From contig QKCD01000041.1 in NCBI GenBank assembly GCA_003245815.1, positions 1-45,152 on the forward strand: a stretch of 45,152 nucleotides of DNA, written 5' to 3'. Source of the stretch: Sulfuricurvum sp. (lineage in GTDB: Bacteria > Campylobacterota > Campylobacteria > Campylobacterales > Sulfurimonadaceae). Shown here piece after piece: positions 25,734 to 33,742 of this stretch. The notes under the pieces were generated by a model. It was not told the DNA's origin, ran no database searches, and worked only from the letters and a program-made list of their open reading frames with translations. A program made the translations under genes and the position numbers. Position 1 is the stretch's first letter; each line of letters starts with the position of its first letter.

Positions 25734-26261
25734 ATGCAGGAGGAGATGATGAAAAAGGGAATACTGATCCTACTGATGATCCTAAGCCCGATGCTCTACG
25801 CCGACTACGGCTATCGCAGCGACTACCGCGATGGTTATCATGACGGCTACCGCGATGCCAGGCACGAGGTGCGGCGCCCCAAACAGATCTTTGTCGAGGT
25901 GGTGCGCAGCGAGCCGATCTACGAGGAAGTGGTCTCCTACCGCGATTGCCGCCCGGCATACCACCGCGACCGCGCCCGTACCCATGAGGGGGCGCTGATC
26001 GGCGGACTGATCGGCGGGATCATCGGCAGCCAGATCGACGAGGAACACCGCCCGGGCTCCGCCATCGGCGGGGCGGTCGCTGGGGCGATCATCGGCTCCG
26101 CCATGACATCGCAGCCCAAGCGCCCGCGCTGCAAACATGTCGAAACGCAGCTGCGCGGCTACCGGAACATCGGCTACTGGCACGGCGAGCGGATCGTCGA
26201 GGTCAGCGACCGGCCGCTGCGCAGGATCCGGGTCGATACAGTGCGCCGCTACCGCCGCTAG
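25734..26261 (+). CDS. glycine-zipper envelope protein
   Basis: A 175-aa exported protein. The signal peptide ends near SPMLYA-D. After a Tyr/Arg/Asp-rich segment (residues about 26-55) comes a two-part glycine zipper at about 87-125 (GALIGGLIGGIIGSQ and GSAIGGAVAGAIIGSAM), typical of outer-membrane 2TM proteins. The C-terminus is very basic. Start 25734 has AGGGAG upstream; ATGs at 25746 and 25749 follow an AGGAGG and are equally likely. Confidence 0.82.
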   Translation: MQEEMMKKGILILLMILSPMLYADYGYRSDYRDGYHDGYRDARHEVRRPKQIFVEVVRSEPIYEEVVSYRDCRPAYHRDRARTHEGALIGGLIGGIIGSQIDEEHRPGSAIGGAVAGAIIGSAMTSQPKRPRCKHVETQLRGYRNIGYWHGERIVEVSDRPLRRIRVDTVRRYRR

Positions 26262-26289
26262 CCCCCTCTCTTCCTTTACCCTGCTGCTC

Positions 26290-26580
26290 CTAAAGCCGCC
26301 CGCTTCCGAGCAGCACCATTACCCGCTCCCCGTCCGTAAAGGTCACCAGAACGCTGTCTGAACCCGTAATCTCCGCATCGCGGACGTCGGGACGCTTGCG
26401 CAGCAGTGCGGCGGCTTCACGGGTCGCCGTCTCTCTGGCCGCGCCCTCACTGATGCGTGACGCAAAGAGCACGTGGGCTTTTTGAATGGTGGTTTCGCGC
26501 GCTTCGTCCGGTGCCGGCTGGCACCCCAGAAGCATCATGAGGGTTGCGATAGCCGCGAGACTCCGGCGCGTGCCTTTCAT
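26290..26580 (-). CDS. lipoprotein that copies the prodomain of the adjacent caspase-like protein
   Basis: A 96-aa lipoprotein with lipobox LLGC (Cys20). The rest is a single small domain. It aligns with the N-terminal domain of the upstream gene: H-x2-F-x-SR near residues 36-42, then an ungapped stretch to the end (LLRKRPDV...VLVTFTDGERVMVLLGSGRL) with 13 identities in 37 positions. The start overlaps the upstream stop as ATGA, so production is tied to the protease. The resemblance suggests a propeptide-like inhibitor or chaperone anchored in a membrane; that role is inference. Confidence 0.78.
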   Translation of the reverse strand: MKGTRRSLAAIATLMMLLGCQPAPDEARETTIQKAHVLFASRISEGAARETATREAAALLRKRPDVRDAEITGSDSVLVTFTDGERVMVLLGSGRL

Positions 26581-28058
26581 TGGCGGATAAGGATATTGCC
26601 GCTGTCGGGCAGGCGGTCTTTGCCGCCCATGTCATAGAGCCAGATACGCCCCCAGGAACCGCTTCCCAGGGTGGTGTTCCAGGGAATGACAAAAGCGTAT
26701 TTTCTCCCGGTGACGGAGGCTTTGCCGCTGTAGACCAGGTTGGTGTGTGCACCCGGGGAGGTTTCGGTATAGGCGGCGACGCTGTCCGGGCGGCATTTCA
26801 CCTGCAGTTCGGCGCCTTCGTCGCTGTCGATGTTGGCATAGAGGAAGAACTCGTCAAAACTCGGGGTGGTGTAGAATTCGATCTCCACCCAGAGCTTGCC
26901 CTGGTAGGGGAGGAGTTTGAGTAGTTTGAAATCCCGGGCGTTGGGGACCGAGGCTTCATTGGAGTCGCTTTTCCAGAGAGGAAGCCGGCAGGCGTTTTTG
27001 TTCTCTGGGAAGGTCACCAGTTCCGGCGGACGGCATCCGGTGTCATAGACGGCCGAAACCGCGGCGCCGACATTCTGTTGCAGCTGCATCCGGTCGAAAA
27101 AGAGATCGGAGCCGTTGTCGCCGCAGTTGAAGGAGACGGACTCGTTCCACCCCAGCCAGACGGAGGAGCCGTGATCGACAGTCCACTGCGGCATGCCCGG
27201 AAGCCCGCCCGGATCGGCGCCGTGGCAGCTCTCGAGGAAGAACATCGTTCCGGGGAACGCTTTTTCCGTCCAGTAGGCGGCACTGAACGCCCCGGTGATG
27301 GCATAACCGAACTGCGCCTCTCCCACGGCGTTGTTGTGGGCGCTGGCGACAAGGGTTCCGGCATAGCCGCTTGCCGGAGGCCATGCGTCGAACCAGGGAC
27401 GCACGAGGAAGGCGAAGTCGCTGCCGACGACACCGCCGTGGCCGCGCATGAAGACGACACCGTATTCCCCGTTGTCGATCAGCGCGGCGTTGGCGAGGTT
27501 GGCGTTGTCGCTGTTGCGGAGGGTGACGCTGTACCCCAGGGCTTCCAGATTGGCCTTGACCTGCTGGTTGATAGGCGGGTTGATGACATTGGCGTCGTCC
27601 GCGAGCGCGTCAAATACCAGCGCCTTGCGCGACGTCGGGGCGCACGGCTTGATCAGGAAGAGGGGCGGTTTCTGGATGACAGGCTGAAGCTGCGGGGCTT
27701 TCTGAAGCGTCGGTGATTTCAGCGGCATCACCGTATCGGCGGCAAGAAGAGTCTCGCTGCCGGGACTGCCCAGGCGGTCTTCACCCAGAAGCATCAGCAG
27801 TTGCCTGCCGTCTTTGAAACGGACGAGAAGGTTCGCCCCTTTGAGCTGGGTGACCGACGTGACGGCCGGATTGCGCTGCAGGACGGTTTTCTGTTCAAGC
27901 AGTGCCTGCGAGACGGGGATTTTTTTGACCAAGGTGCGGCTTCTGAAGTCGCTATGGACCTTTTTTGCCACCTGGGTGATCACCTGGGTGTCGACTCCGA
28001 AGAGTTCCGAAGCGAGCATCAGGGCCAAAGCGGCGATCGCGATGGGTTGCGTTTTCAT
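26577..28058 (-). CDS. secreted caspase-fold (clan CD-like) cysteine peptidase candidate
   Basis: A 493-aa exported protein. The ATG at 28058 follows AAAAGGAG; a GTG two codons earlier is less likely. Signal peptide to about residue 22, a prodomain-like domain (about 33-96), a Pro/Gln-rich linker (about 97-138), then an alpha/beta domain. Two hydrophobic strands end in the clan CD dyad: VVFMRGHGG (His207) and GTMFFLESCHGAD (Cys278). Residues about 375-493 form a beta-rich C-terminal domain. C11, C14 and C25 families share this dyad; the exact family is not clear. It is followed by its prodomain copy in a lipoprotein. Confidence 0.75.
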   Translation of the reverse strand: MKTQPIAIAALALMLASELFGVDTQVITQVAKKVHSDFRSRTLVKKIPVSQALLEQKTVLQRNPAVTSVTQLKGANLLVRFKDGRQLLMLLGEDRLGSPGSETLLAADTVMPLKSPTLQKAPQLQPVIQKPPLFLIKPCAPTSRKALVFDALADDANVINPPINQQVKANLEALGYSVTLRNSDNANLANAALIDNGEYGVVFMRGHGGVVGSDFAFLVRPWFDAWPPASGYAGTLVASAHNNAVGEAQFGYAITGAFSAAYWTEKAFPGTMFFLESCHGADPGGLPGMPQWTVDHGSSVWLGWNESVSFNCGDNGSDLFFDRMQLQQNVGAAVSAVYDTGCRPPELVTFPENKNACRLPLWKSDSNEASVPNARDFKLLKLLPYQGKLWVEIEFYTTPSFDEFFLYANIDSDEGAELQVKCRPDSVAAYTETSPGAHTNLVYSGKASVTGRKYAFVIPWNTTLGSGSWGRIWLYDMGGKDRLPDSGNILIRQ

Positions 28059-28087
28059 TCCCACTCCTTTTATACATGGATAGTTCG

Positions 28088-28129
28088 ATCATACTGTGAT
28101 GATTCTTAAATCATGCAATATCATAGTAT
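28088..28129 (-). promoter_or_regulatory. promoter with palindrome before the caspase-like gene
   Basis: On the minus strand TTGCAT (28118-28113) and TATGAT (28093-28088) form a -35/-10 pair with a 19-base spacer. In the spacer lies a perfect palindrome ATGATT-N4-AATCAT (28099-28114). An outer pair ATACTGTGAT (28091-28100) / ATCATAGTAT (28120-28129) has one mismatch. The layout suggests operator control. Confidence 0.5.
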
Positions 28130-28166
28130 TAAACGGTATCGGGGAGCATGCCGGCGTGCCGAAGGC

Positions 28167-29303
28167 TTACCGGGAGGCGGGACGGAGCGTCAGCAGAGAA
28201 ATTTCGCTGGGGGCCAGTACCCGGACCGGGGGACCCCAGTAGCCGGTGCCGCGGCTGACGAAGATCTGTTTCGCGGTGTCGATGCGGTAGAGGCCCGCCA
28301 GGTAGGCCTGGTTGAGCATCACCAGGAAGCCGAAGGGGAAGATCTGCCCGCCGTGGGTATGTCCGCTGAGCATCAGGTCGTAATCGCGCTCCTGTGTCAG
28401 CTCCACCGTCTTGGGCTGATGGGCCAGGACGACGGTCGGCAGTTCCGGGTCGACGTTTCGGAATGCGGCGTCGATATCGTAGGGCATCGTACCGAAGCGC
28501 TTGGAGACGAGGTCGTTGATCCCGACGAGGTTGAAGGCCCTGCTGCCGCTTCCGATGCGGACGCTCTCGTTGAGCAGCACGGTGAAGCCCAGTTCGCGCA
28601 TCTTCGCCACCACCCTCTCGGGACCGCGGAAGTACTCGTGGTTGCCGAGGATGAAGTAGGTGCCGTAGGGGCTTTTGAGCTGTCGCAGCTCCTCCAGCAC
28701 CCCGGCGATCTTCTCGACGGGTAGGTCGACGATGTCGCCGGTGAGCACGACCATGTCCGGTTTCTGGGCATTGACCCGCGCAACGCATTCGCGTACGAAG
28801 TCGGCGCCGATCGTGTGCCCGATATGCATGTCGCTGAGCTGGGCGATCTTGAAGCTTTTGAAGGGGAAACGCGGGATGTCGACAGTGACGCTGTTGAGAT
28901 AGGGACGGCGTAGCCCTCCGATCAGGCCGTTGAGCAGGTAGCTCGCTGCCAGGACCAGCATCGTCGAGTCGAAGATCACCTTGATAAAGTGGCGGCGGCT
29001 TTGATCGAAGGGGATCCGCTTGCCGACCGTGTGGAGCAGGTCATAGAGCAGCGTGACGAAAAAGAGGATGACGGTGACCCCGACGGAGAGGCTCAGCAGG
29101 TAGTAGAGCGCCGGGGACTCGGGGAGGAAAGGGCTCCGTGCCTCCAGGACGAAAAGGAGCTGGAGCACGAAGAGAACGATCGTCAGGATCAGTCCCGGTC
29201 TGATGCTGTCAAAATGGAGCTGCCGGAAGAGACGGCGGTAGACGTAGAGGTTGAGCAGTCCCATCACGCCGAGGAAGATGAGGAAAAACATGTAGCTGCT
29301 CAT
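28167..29303 (-). CDS. membrane-anchored metallophosphoesterase
   Basis: A 378-aa protein. Four hydrophobic segments fill residues about 5-135, then a calcineurin-like phosphoesterase domain. Metal motifs are in order: LSDMHIGH, LTGDIVD, LGNHEYFRG, HQPK and SGHTHGGQ. The YkuE/YaeI type hydrolyses phosphodiesters or phospholipid heads outside the membrane; the substrate is unknown. It lies 4 bases inside the CinA-like stop and precedes the caspase-like gene on the same strand. Confidence 0.9.
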   Translation of the reverse strand: MSSYMFFLIFLGVMGLLNLYVYRRLFRQLHFDSIRPGLILTIVLFVLQLLFVLEARSPFLPESPALYYLLSLSVGVTVILFFVTLLYDLLHTVGKRIPFDQSRRHFIKVIFDSTMLVLAASYLLNGLIGGLRRPYLNSVTVDIPRFPFKSFKIAQLSDMHIGHTIGADFVRECVARVNAQKPDMVVLTGDIVDLPVEKIAGVLEELRQLKSPYGTYFILGNHEYFRGPERVVAKMRELGFTVLLNESVRIGSGSRAFNLVGINDLVSKRFGTMPYDIDAAFRNVDPELPTVVLAHQPKTVELTQERDYDLMLSGHTHGGQIFPFGFLVMLNQAYLAGLYRIDTAKQIFVSRGTGYWGPPVRVLAPSEISLLTLRPASR

Positions 29304-30040
29304 ATGAGGATGTAAGGGACGGCCGCCGTGTCAAGGGCGTCGGTGAAACGGCGGAACCACCGCTCCGCCTCTTCGCAGCTTTCGGCCGCCACGGAGATCT
29401 CCACGTTGGGCGTTCCGTCGATGAACATCGGCAGGGAGGAGAACTCGATGTTCGGGGGAAGCTCCTGCATGATGTGGATCAGGCTGTTTTCGCTTGTCTG
29501 CGCCTTGAGGGTCCGCCGGCAGCGGGCGGTGACGGGCGGGTAGAAGCGCTCCAGCGCCTCGCTGACCATCGGGTGGGACATTTCGGGGAAGCCCGGCATA
29601 AAGAAGAAACGCTCTTCAAGGAAGAAGCCGGACATGTTGTTGACGGGGTTGCGCAGCAGCCGCGAGCCTTCAGGGAGGTCGGCCATGTGGATGCGGTGGG
29701 GGTAGGCTTCGTCGCCGAAACGTGCGATGATATCGCGCTCGAAGCGTTCGTGGCGGACGATAGGCCGCCCCGTAAAGACGGAAGCGGCGATCTCCCGGGT
29801 CAGGTCGTCGGGGGTCGAACCGATGCCCCCGAAGCTGAACATCACGGCATGCGGGTCGCTGCGGACCATTTCGAAGGTCCGGGCGATCAGCGCTTTGGTA
29901 TCCCTGACGACGAGGGAGGCGTAGAGTTCATGCCCCCGCTCGGCCAGGGCGTTTCTGACGTAGTCGAAGTGCTTGTCGCGGCGTCGGCCGTTGAGAATCT
30001 CGGTGCCGATAATGACGGCGTAGAAGTGTGGCTGTTCCAT
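29300..30040 (-). CDS. CinA-like molybdopterin-binding domain protein
   Basis: A 246-aa protein of the MoaB/CinA N-terminal fold. Seen: AVIIGTEILNGRRRDKHF at the N-terminus and the signature MFSFGGIGSTPDDLTRE near residues 67-83. The C-terminal deamidase domain of full CinA is absent, so this is a short member, as is common in Campylobacterota. A molybdopterin or nucleotide-binding role is possible. The gene is divergent from an acidic protein gene and its stop overlaps the phosphoesterase start. Confidence 0.87.
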   Translation of the reverse strand: MEQPHFYAVIIGTEILNGRRRDKHFDYVRNALAERGHELYASLVVRDTKALIARTFEMVRSDPHAVMFSFGGIGSTPDDLTREIAASVFTGRPIVRHERFERDIIARFGDEAYPHRIHMADLPEGSRLLRNPVNNMSGFFLEERFFFMPGFPEMSHPMVSEALERFYPPVTARCRRTLKAQTSENSLIHIMQELPPNIEFSSLPMFIDGTPNVEISVAAESCEEAERWFRRFTDALDTAAVPYILI

Positions 30041-30064
30041 CCGGAGATTATAGTCAAACTACGG

Positions 30065-30070
30065 TAAAAT
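30065..30070 (+). promoter_or_regulatory. -10 box upstream of the acidic protein gene
   Basis: TAAAAT lies 29 bases before the start at 30099, in the divergent gap to the CinA-like gene. Confidence 0.5.
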
Positions 30071-30098
30071 GCACTATCTTGATTGGTAAGGAACGAAC

Positions 30099-30368
30099 AT
30101 GGCCCCTAATGCCGAAGTGCTCGCAGAACTGCTCCGCGAGGAGATCATCCCCGAGATCGAAGAGTACCTGGATGACCTTTTCGAAAAGATCGCCGGTGAG
30201 AAAAAGGCGACCGACGAGGACAAAAGCCAGTATGAGGAGCTGCGCGAACTGCGCGACAACTTCAGCGAGATGCTCAAAGACGTCGAATCGGGCGAGATGG
30301 ACGAGGATGAGTGCGAAGAGCTGATCGAAGAGCTCGAGGCGATGCGCGACCTGGACGAGGAGGAGTAG
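30099..30368 (+). CDS. small acidic helical protein
   Basis: An 89-aa, strongly acidic, all-helical protein rich in Glu and Asp. It has no signal or membrane segment. The start has AAGGAACGAAC upstream. The C-terminal EEE overlaps a GAGGAG that serves as ribosome site for the next gene, 3 bases later. No family was recognised. Confidence 0.72.
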   Translation: MAPNAEVLAELLREEIIPEIEEYLDDLFEKIAGEKKATDEDKSQYEELRELRDNFSEMLKDVESGEMDEDECEELIEELEAMRDLDEEE

Positions 30369-30371
30369 GCG

Positions 30372-30680
30372 TTGGAACTCCTGGGCGTGCTCCTGGCACT
30401 GCTGTTTCTCGGGGTGCTGCTCTACCTCCTCTTGAAAAACCGCGGGGAGGGCTTTGTAGGGAAAAGCGCCGCGCAGAAGCGCGCCGAGATCGTCGCCGCG
30501 TACAAGCAGCAGATGGACAGGGAACTCGGTCCCCTGCGGCATGATCCGGAGGCGCTGCGGCAACGGCAGGTGGAGTTGCTGCGCGCTTTCAGCATCGAAG
30601 TCTCCAGCAGCGTTTTCTTCGGTCCCGACGAAGTGCGCGACGTCATCGGCGAACTGGCCCGCTACGGCACGGAAGCGTAA
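30372..30680 (+). CDS. single-pass membrane protein, TTG start
   Basis: A 102-aa protein. The TTG at 30372 follows GAGGAG in the previous stop region. Residues about 3-21 are Leu-rich (LGVLLALLFLGVLLYLLL), a membrane anchor, followed by a basic then acidic cytoplasmic helix (QKRAEIVAAYKQQMDREL). It is translated with the acidic protein gene. Function unknown. Confidence 0.68.
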   Translation: MELLGVLLALLFLGVLLYLLLKNRGEGFVGKSAAQKRAEIVAAYKQQMDRELGPLRHDPEALRQRQVELLRAFSIEVSSSVFFGPDEVRDVIGELARYGTEA

Positions 30681-30696
30681 ACCCCTCTCCCATCAT

Positions 30697-31137
30697 TCAG
30701 GTCCCCAACAGGCATCTCTTCGGCTCCTCGCCGCTGTCGTAGTAGCGTGCTTCGATGCGGTTGTGCTCGGGATCCCGGAAATAGACGGAGATGCCGCTTC
30801 CTCCGGCACCCCACCGCGCCACCGGCCCCTCTTCGATCGGTGTGCCCGAGCGCTGCAGCCGTTCGAGCAGGGCCACCCACGCCTTCTGCTCCAGAGTGAT
30901 GCAGAAGTGGTTGAGCTCCCCGCAGCCCGCTTCGGTATCGGGGCAGGGCACCTTCCGCATTTTCGGAAAGAGGTCGATGACGGTTTCGGGGTTGAGCCGC
31001 ACGGAGGGGAAAGGAACCTCTCCGGCGCGGTAGAGCTCGAGCCGTTCGGGTAGAAGCTCCAGCACGCCGGTGTAAAATCCCAACATCTTCTCCATATCTT
31101 CGACGTTTAACACGATATGGTCCATCAGGCACTCCAT
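30697..31137 (-). CDS. VOC-family (glyoxalase-fold) protein
   Basis: A 146-aa metal-site fold protein. The ATG at 31137 has AAGGAG at the right distance; a longer frame is open to 31194. Seen: MDHIVLNVEDMEKMLGFYTGVL (first beta-alpha unit with a metal His), LNHFCITLE and the closing ISVYFRDPEHNRIEARYY with metal Glu. Paired beta-alpha-beta-beta-beta units give one VOC module. Substrate unknown. Confidence 0.87.
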   Translation of the reverse strand: MECLMDHIVLNVEDMEKMLGFYTGVLELLPERLELYRAGEVPFPSVRLNPETVIDLFPKMRKVPCPDTEAGCGELNHFCITLEQKAWVALLERLQRSGTPIEEGPVARWGAGGSGISVYFRDPEHNRIEARYYDSGEEPKRCLLGT

Positions 31138-31251
31138 GGCGGCTCCTTGATCGGGGATAGGACTATTGTAGTAGGGAAAGGGTGCTTGGTGCATGAAACG
31201 CAGCCCTTCATCCGTGGAATTCAGGCCCGGTTAAGGCGGATCCGTCGGCAG

Positions 31252-32022
31252 TTACGGGATCGAACCGGCGTTTTGAGCGAGGAAGTGCTGGACGGCCCTG
31301 AACCCGCTGTTGGCTTCGAGTGTCAGTGCGCCAGGTTTTGGGCTCCATGCGGCGGCTGCCTCTTCGGCTTCGCGTATTGCTTCGGGGGAGATCACGGCTG
31401 CGAGCTCTTCTTGCAGCGTATCTGTTTTGGATGATTTCAGGCTGCTGTCCGCCTTAAGCGTCAGGAGAAGGTAGCGGTAGGCGCGGACGTCGTCACGCGC
31501 GACACCCTCGCCCCGGTTGTAGAGGGTGAAGAGCGTTCCCAGGGAGAAGACGTCCCCCTGTTCCCCGGCCGCTTCGAGCCAGGGGAGGGCCTCACGGGTA
31601 CTGTTCTGCTCGAGTAGCAGCGAAGCCACCCCGAACTGGGCCCGGGAGTAGCCCGCTTCCGCCGCAACACGATAGTGTTCCAGCGCCTTGATGCTGTCTT
31701 TGGGGAGGATCTTCCACTGCCCGTGGTGATAGCACCCGAGCTTGTAATGGGCCAGGGGGTCGCCCCCTGCTGCGGATTTTTCGAACCACTCCATGGCACG
31801 GAGAGGGTCCGGCCCGTCACCGACCAGGCCGTTGTTGTAAAACATTCCCAGATGGTACTGGGCCTTGGCATCCCCGCGGGATGCCAGCCGCCGCAGCTTT
31901 TCGGCCATTACCTTCGCATCGTAGGGTGTTACGCTCTGGCTCTCCGCTCCGGCCGTCTCCGGCGAGGGGGTACAGCCGTCCAGTAAAAGCAGTGTCAGCA
32001 GGCTAAAGAGGAACCGTTTCAT
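31252..32022 (-). CDS. Sel1-repeat lipoprotein
   Basis: A 256-aa lipoprotein with lipobox LLDGC (Cys17). Residues about 40-200 carry Sel1/TPR-like repeats of about 36 aa: AEKLRRLASRGDAKAQYHLGMFY, AMEWFEKSAAGGDPLAHYKLGCY and ALEHYRVAAEAGYSRAQFGVASL. They form a solenoid for protein binding on the envelope. The partner is unknown. It ends 115 bases from the VOC gene. Confidence 0.86.
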   Translation of the reverse strand: MKRFLFSLLTLLLLDGCTPSPETAGAESQSVTPYDAKVMAEKLRRLASRGDAKAQYHLGMFYNNGLVGDGPDPLRAMEWFEKSAAGGDPLAHYKLGCYHHGQWKILPKDSIKALEHYRVAAEAGYSRAQFGVASLLLEQNSTREALPWLEAAGEQGDVFSLGTLFTLYNRGEGVARDDVRAYRYLLLTLKADSSLKSSKTDTLQEELAAVISPEAIREAEEAAAAWSPKPGALTLEANSGFRAVQHFLAQNAGSIP

Positions 32023-32073
32023 GGAAGATCCTTTCAGGGGGCGGGAACGGGCCGCGAGCCCGCGTCGTGGAGA

Positions 32074-32382
32074 CTATTCGCCTTCGCCGACGGGTTCTTT
32101 GGAGGTGGAGAGGAAACCGCGGTTCTGGGCGAAATAGATATAGACCGGCTTTTCGTTACGCAGGACATCGAGGACGTTTTCGAACATCGCGGAGGGAAGG
32201 TGCATGCGGATGATCCCGTTGCTTTCGTAGTCGTTTTCAAAGGTCATGCCCTGGTCGTTGAAGCGGACGAAGGCACGGGTTTTGCCGTCCGCACCGTAGA
32301 GAGAGATCTGCGCACGGTTGGTCTGGTAGCCATCCGGGCTGCCGTAGAAGAGGATATGGTAGTTGGTGATTTCGGTTGCCAT
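32074..32382 (-). CDS. conserved small protein next to hcp
   Basis: A 102-aa soluble protein. The ATG at 32382 follows AAAGGAG; a longer frame starting at 32520 has none. It starts MATEITNYHILFYGSPDGY and has alternating strands, so it is probably mainly beta. No family was recognised. It sits between the Sel1-repeat gene and hcp, all on the minus strand, but 225 bases from hcp. Confidence 0.7.
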   Translation of the reverse strand: MATEITNYHILFYGSPDGYQTNRAQISLYGADGKTRAFVRFNDQGMTFENDYESNGIIRMHLPSAMFENVLDVLRNEKPVYIYFAQNRGFLSTSKEPVGEGE

Positions 32383-32607
32383 GGAAAACTCCTTTGCGGC
32401 TTTGGCGCCGTACGCGTATCGTCGTGCCGCTCCGGCGACTGTAGGGCGGCACTGCGCAACGCAATGATGAAGCATTAAAGAGGGTATGCCCTTTCCGTTT
32501 CGGCTTAAAGAGGAACGCAATGTTCCGAAACATGAAAGAACATATAAAAATAATAATAGTGATTTTTTGCTGAAGTGATGCTTTGGGTCGGGGAGGGAAT
32601 ACGCCCG

Positions 32608-33096
32608 TTAGGCGTTGGGCGTTTCCCAGTCGTCTTCAGCGGTGATCCCGCCGTCGACATAGATCCATTCGATCTTGCGGTAGTAGAAAGAGACGTGCTC
32701 GCGTTCCCTGTGGGGCATGTTTTCGGGGTACCGGTTGTTGAGCATCTCCTGCCGGATGGCGGAGACGGAGGCGTCGTGGAGCCGGATCATGTAGAACTGG
32801 TTTTCCGCGCCACTGCGGGAGGGTTGCCAGAAGCAGAGCTCCCAACTGCTGATGTTCTCGTTGCCGATCAGCAAATTCATGAGCAGGGGGGAGGCGCAGT
32901 CAATCTCCTTGGTGATGGTGAGGGCATGATGCTGCCGTTTCCCCGTCGGCCTTCCCCGCGCCGTGTCGCGCGGGGAAGTGACTTCGTGCTCGAAAGCGAT
33001 CACCATGATCGAATCCTCCCGCCCCGTCAGTGTCGTGGAGCCTTTGATCTCGCCTTGCCGGTCGCCGGTCAGTCTCAGGTATGCGTTAAGTGCCAT
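32608..33096 (-). CDS. hcp: Hcp, type VI secretion tube protein, orphan
   Basis: A 162-aa Hcp-family protein, which stacks as hexameric rings to form the inner tube of the type VI secretion system. Seen: MALNAYLRLTGDRQGEIKGS, SIMVIAFEHEV, PTGKRQHHALTITKEID and the closing RKIEWIYVDGGITAEDDW, which together are diagnostic. No tss or vgrG gene is within the window, so the machine must be elsewhere or absent. RBS AGGAGAGG precedes the ATG. Confidence 0.93.
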   Translation of the reverse strand: MALNAYLRLTGDRQGEIKGSTTLTGREDSIMVIAFEHEVTSPRDTARGRPTGKRQHHALTITKEIDCASPLLMNLLIGNENISSWELCFWQPSRSGAENQFYMIRLHDASVSAIRQEMLNNRYPENMPHREREHVSFYYRKIEWIYVDGGITAEDDWETPNA

Positions 33097-33114
33097 GGTC
33101 CTCTCCTCTGTGAC

Positions 33115-33151
33115 GGTTCCGTTTTACGGAGCCGGGTAAACCAATATAACA
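33115..33151 (-). promoter_or_regulatory. hcp promoter and leader hairpin
   Basis: On the minus strand TG-T-TATATT (33151-33143) is an extended -10 box. Directly downstream an 8-bp stem with one mismatch (33115-33122 / 33126-33133) would lie at the 5' end of the hcp mRNA. Confidence 0.45.
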
Positions 33152-33208
33152 TATTGAAACTTTTATAAACACAATAGTGCTTTTGCGGATGGATTCAGGA
33201 TCACGCAA

Positions 33209-33214
33209 TACAAT
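33209..33214 (+). promoter_or_regulatory. -10 box before nfeD
   Basis: TACAAT preceded by GATTCAGGAT with 7 bases between, a pair also found before the gene at 34686. It lies 62 bases before the start. Confidence 0.45.
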
Positions 33215-33276
33215 ATAGGAGATCAATACCGCAGTGTTCGGATGCCGCAGCGACGGCGTCCTTCGGAAGGGGAGTC

Positions 33277-33741
33277 ATGATCGAGTTTCTGAATACCCAC
33301 GTGTTCTGGTGGCACTGGGTCGTCCTGGGGATCCTGCTGCTGGGGGGTGAGGTCGTCACCGGTACCTTCGTGCTGCTGGGGCTGGGGATCGCGGCCGTGA
33401 TCGTCGGAGGGTGCGACTGGCTGATGGCGTGGCCCTTTACGCTGGAGCTCTTTGTATGGGCGCTGCTCTCGACGGTGGTGATCGTCGCGCTCCGGCGCTA
33501 CTGGCGGGAGCGCGACGTCACCATCAGCGGCCAGTCGCGCCGCGAGATGGACGTGCAGGGGACGGTGACGGAGACCATCGCACCGCCCGCGCGCGGCCGG
33601 GTCACCTTCGACGTCCCCGTGCTGGGAAGCCGGGAGTGGGCGGCGCAGGCCGAGGTGCGCATCGAAACGGGTGTGCGGGTAGGTATTGAACGGATCGACG
33701 GCCAGCTGATTCTGGTCGCACCGCTGAACAAGGGGGAATAG
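33277..33741 (+). CDS. NfeD-like membrane protein
   Basis: A 154-aa protein with two or three membrane helices (residues about 10-75, rich in Gly/Leu/Val) followed by an OB-fold beta barrel at about 90-150 (VQGTVTETIAPPARGRVTFDVPVLGS). This is the short NfeD1b layout, which partners a stomatin. The stomatin gene follows one base later, as expected. They form membrane microdomain assemblies. Confidence 0.9.
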   Translation: MIEFLNTHVFWWHWVVLGILLLGGEVVTGTFVLLGLGIAAVIVGGCDWLMAWPFTLELFVWALLSTVVIVALRRYWRERDVTISGQSRREMDVQGTVTETIAPPARGRVTFDVPVLGSREWAAQAEVRIETGVRVGIERIDGQLILVAPLNKGE

Positions 33742-33742
33742 C

